Source: Pseudaeromonas paramecii (GTDB lineage Bacteria > Pseudomonadota > Gammaproteobacteria > Enterobacterales > Aeromonadaceae). Taken from it: DNA of 64,000 bases. The stretch is from assembly GCF_039540575.1 (NCBI RefSeq), contig NZ_BAABFC010000013.1, positions 62,001-126,000 on the forward strand, written 5' to 3'. Each line of letters begins with the position of its first letter. Position 1 is the stretch's first letter. The notes beneath the pieces were generated by a model, which was given only the letters and a program-made list of their open reading frames with translations, did no database searches and was not told the origin of the DNA. A program made the translations under genes and the position numbers. This document shows, in pieces, positions 62,194 to 64,000 of the stretch.

Positions 62194-62228
62194 AAAAAGG
62201 CACCGGGGCGGAGATCCGGTGCCTTTTT
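62194..62228 (-). terminator. terminator after lpxC
   Basis: AAAAAGGCACCGG/CCGGTGCCTTTTT, 13-base stem with a 9-base loop, T run on the minus strand. Confidence 0.92.
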
Positions 62229-62259
62229 ATCCAGCATTACGCGGCTGAGATGACCATTA

Positions 62260-63183
62260 TCAGGCCAGGGCCAGTTGTGTATCCATGTAGCGGATGGGCG
62301 AGCGGGCGCGCTCGGTCTCGAAGGTCACCAGTTCCCAAGCCTCTGCATCGGCCAGCAGGGTGCGCAGCAACAGGTTGTTCACCGCGTGGCCCGTCTTGTA
62401 GGCGCGGAACTCACCCAGGATGCTGTGGTTGCACATGTAGAGATCACCCACGGCATCCAGCAACTTGTGCTTGACGAATTCATCCTCGTAGCGCAGGCCT
62501 TCCTCGTTCAGCACCCGGTACTCGTCCAGAACGACGGCGTTTTCCAGGCTGCCACCCAGGGCCAGATTCTGGGAGTGCAGGTACTCGATGTCCTTCATGA
62601 AACCGAAGGTTCGAGCACGGCTGATCTCCTTGAGGAAACGGCTACCTGAGAACTCCATCACCAGATGCTGGTTCTGACCATCAAACACCGGATGGCGGAA
62701 GTCGATCTGCAAGTCCAGGCGGAAGCCCTTGTTATAAGGCAGAAACTCGGCCCACTTGTCGCCATCCTCCACCCGCACCGGCTTCTTGATGCGCAGGAAC
62801 TGCTTGGCAGCCGTCTGCTCATCGATGCCGCCGGATTGCAGCAGATAGAGGAAGGGATGGGCACTGCCATCCATCACAGGGATCTCGGGGGCATCCACTT
62901 CGATAAACAGATTGTCGATACCCAGTGCGGCCAGGGCGGCAGACAAATGCTCCACGGTAGCCACACGGGTGCCCGCCTCATTCACCAAGGCGGTGCACAG
63001 CATGGTGTCACGCACCAAACCGGCCTGGGCCTTGATCTCTACGGCAGGCGACAGGTCGGTGCGCACATAGACGATGCCCGTGTTGACGGGGGCAGGGCGG
63101 AAGGTCAATGAAACCTTGCGGCCCGAGTGCAGACCCACGCCGGTAGCATGAACGCTTTTCTTGAGTGTTCTCTGTTTAATCAT
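62260..63183 (-). CDS. lpxC: UDP-3-O-acyl-N-acetylglucosamine deacetylase
   Basis: A 307-residue zinc enzyme, first committed step of lipid A synthesis. Zinc ligands are in VEHLSAALA and VKHKLLDAVGDLYM. Begins MIKQRTLKKSVHATGVGLHSGRK. It lies 95 bases after ftsZ. FtsH proteolysis of LpxC depends on its C-terminus (here ending MDTQLALA). Confidence 0.98.
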   Translation of the reverse strand: MIKQRTLKKSVHATGVGLHSGRKVSLTFRPAPVNTGIVYVRTDLSPAVEIKAQAGLVRDTMLCTALVNEAGTRVATVEHLSAALAALGIDNLFIEVDAPEIPVMDGSAHPFLYLLQSGGIDEQTAAKQFLRIKKPVRVEDGDKWAEFLPYNKGFRLDLQIDFRHPVFDGQNQHLVMEFSGSRFLKEISRARTFGFMKDIEYLHSQNLALGGSLENAVVLDEYRVLNEEGLRYEDEFVKHKLLDAVGDLYMCNHSILGEFRAYKTGHAVNNLLLRTLLADAEAWELVTFETERARSPIRYMDTQLALA

Positions 63184-63278
63184 AGGGTTACCTCAATCAG
63201 CCAGGAGGTCAGACCATCCCAGGGCGCGCATGGTAACACAACTGTAGCTTAAAGGCTAATCAGTCTCAATAGGCTAAC

Positions 63279-64000
63279 CTAGTCCGCCTGCTTGCGCAGG
63301 AAGGCCGGGATATCCAGGTAATCCGGCTCGCTGCGGGCCTGTACCGGCTCGGCATTCACCGCCGTCTGGGACGGCCGATCTTCAAACCGCGGCAGCGGGT
63401 TGTCGAACGGACGGGGGCGCGGCGGCTCGGCCTTCTGGGCGGTCTTCACCAGGGTGATCTCCGGCTTGCGCTCGTTGCCAATCCCGGTGGCCACCACGGT
63501 CACCCGCAGTTCGTCTTCCAGGTTCGGGTCGATGACCGCCCCCACCACCACGGTGGCGTTTTCGGAAGCGAAGGCCTTGACCGCGTTACCCACGGTCTCG
63601 AACTCTTCCATGGTCACATCCATGCCGGCGGTGATGTTCACCAGGATGCCGCGGGCCCCGGCCAGATCCACGTCTTCCAGCAGCGGGCTGGAGATGGCCT
63701 TCTCGGCGGCTTCTTCGGCACGGTCATCGCCACGGGCGATACCGGTACCCATCATGGCCGTCCCCATCTCGCGCATCACGGTGCGGACGTCGGCAAAGTC
63801 GACGTTGATGAGGCCAGGACGGGTGATGAGCTCGGCGATTCCCTGCACGGCGCCCAGCAGCACATCGTTGGCGGCCTTGAAGGCATCCAGCAGGCTGACG
63901 CCTCGACCCAGCACCTTCAGCAGCTTGTCGTTGGGGATGGTGATCAGGGAGTCTACGTGCTTGGACAGCTCGTCGATCCCCTGCAGGGCATAGCTCATCC
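63279..64000 (-). CDS. ftsZ: cell division protein FtsZ (5' end off the window)
   Basis: The C-terminal about 240 residues of the tubulin-like GTPase. The frame is open through the right edge, so the GTP-binding N-terminal half (including GGGTGTG) is outside. Visible are IPNDKLLKVLGRG, GAVQGIAELITRPGLINVDFADVR (a polymerisation surface), GMDVTMEEFETVGNAV, the variable linker, and the conserved tail DYLDIPAFLRKQAD that binds ZipA and FtsA. ZapD (57662) acts on it. Confidence 0.97.
   Translation of the reverse strand, partial: MSYALQGIDELSKHVDSLITIPNDKLLKVLGRGVSLLDAFKAANDVLLGAVQGIAELITRPGLINVDFADVRTVMREMGTAMMGTGIARGDDRAEEAAEKAISSPLLEDVDLAGARGILVNITAGMDVTMEEFETVGNAVKAFASENATVVVGAVIDPNLEDELRVTVVATGIGNERKPEITLVKTAQKAEPPRPRPFDNPLPRFEDRPSQTAVNAEPVQARSEPDYLDIPAFLRKQAD

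Noticed and set aside
1..64000. Defence system, prophage, IS element, CRISPR or tRNA
   Set aside because: None of the reading frames resembles transposase, integrase, phage, Cas or toxin-antitoxin proteins, and no repeat-spacer array or tRNA-like fold was noticed; the window is core genome.

Overview
The window is GC-rich gammaproteobacterial chromosome, packed with housekeeping genes. Gene order and protein sequences point to the Aeromonadales, perhaps a marine relative of Aeromonas such as Oceanimonas, Zobellella or Oceanisphaera. The grounds are a tapABCD-type pilABCD block beside nadC/ampD, MotX of the sodium-driven polar flagellar motor, a HlyU-like regulator, and rppH/mutH and argR/mdh neighbourhoods of gammaproteobacterial type. 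The genus is inference. I see no prophage, IS element, CRISPR array, rRNA or tRNA.

Layout. 1-4335: type IV pilus minor pilins (FimT-, PilW-, PilX-, PilV-like, minus strand, the last running off the left edge), divergent from a PilE-like pilin. 4405-11267: ispH, lspA, ileS, ribF and murJ, then rpsT, a HlyU-like regulator, nhaR and nhaA. 14494-18986: thyA, lgt, ptsP and rppH. The 660-base rppH-mutH gap carries DnaA boxes and matches the place of the E. coli DnaA-reactivating site DARS2. 19647-26579: mutH, a small CBM48-like protein, the rpsP-rimM-trmD-rplS operon, ffh, a YpjD-like membrane protein and corB. 26576-33053: motX, mdh, an artPIQM arginine transporter, divergent argR, and a YfeX-like DyP peroxidase. 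33196-35785: nitrogen control, with two P-II genes around yacL and amtB, each P-II gene preceded by a sigma-54-type promoter. 36086-43307: acnB, a patatin/BamA-type Vd autotransporter divergent from a chemotaxis receptor, and a tiny lipoprotein. 43405-50321: the pyruvate dehydrogenase operon pdhR-aceE-aceF-lpd with a PdhR operator on its promoter. 50488-64000: ampD, nadC, pilA-pilB-pilC-pilD, coaE, zapD, yacG, mutT, secA, lpxC and the 3' part of ftsZ.

The right half (yacL/acnB to ftsZ) follows the order of the E. coli 2-3 minute region, with pilABCD where E. coli has ppdD-hofBC, and with glnK-amtB, the autotransporter and the receptor as local insertions. Functional groups are type IV pilus assembly (two loci), carbon entry to the TCA cycle (pdh operon, acnB, mdh), nitrogen and arginine control, envelope biogenesis (lspA, lgt, lpxC, murJ, secA, ampD) and cell division (ftsZ, zapD). 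Where the longest reading frame starts before the likely gene, I moved the start using ribosome binding sites and family alignment; each case is stated in its entry.
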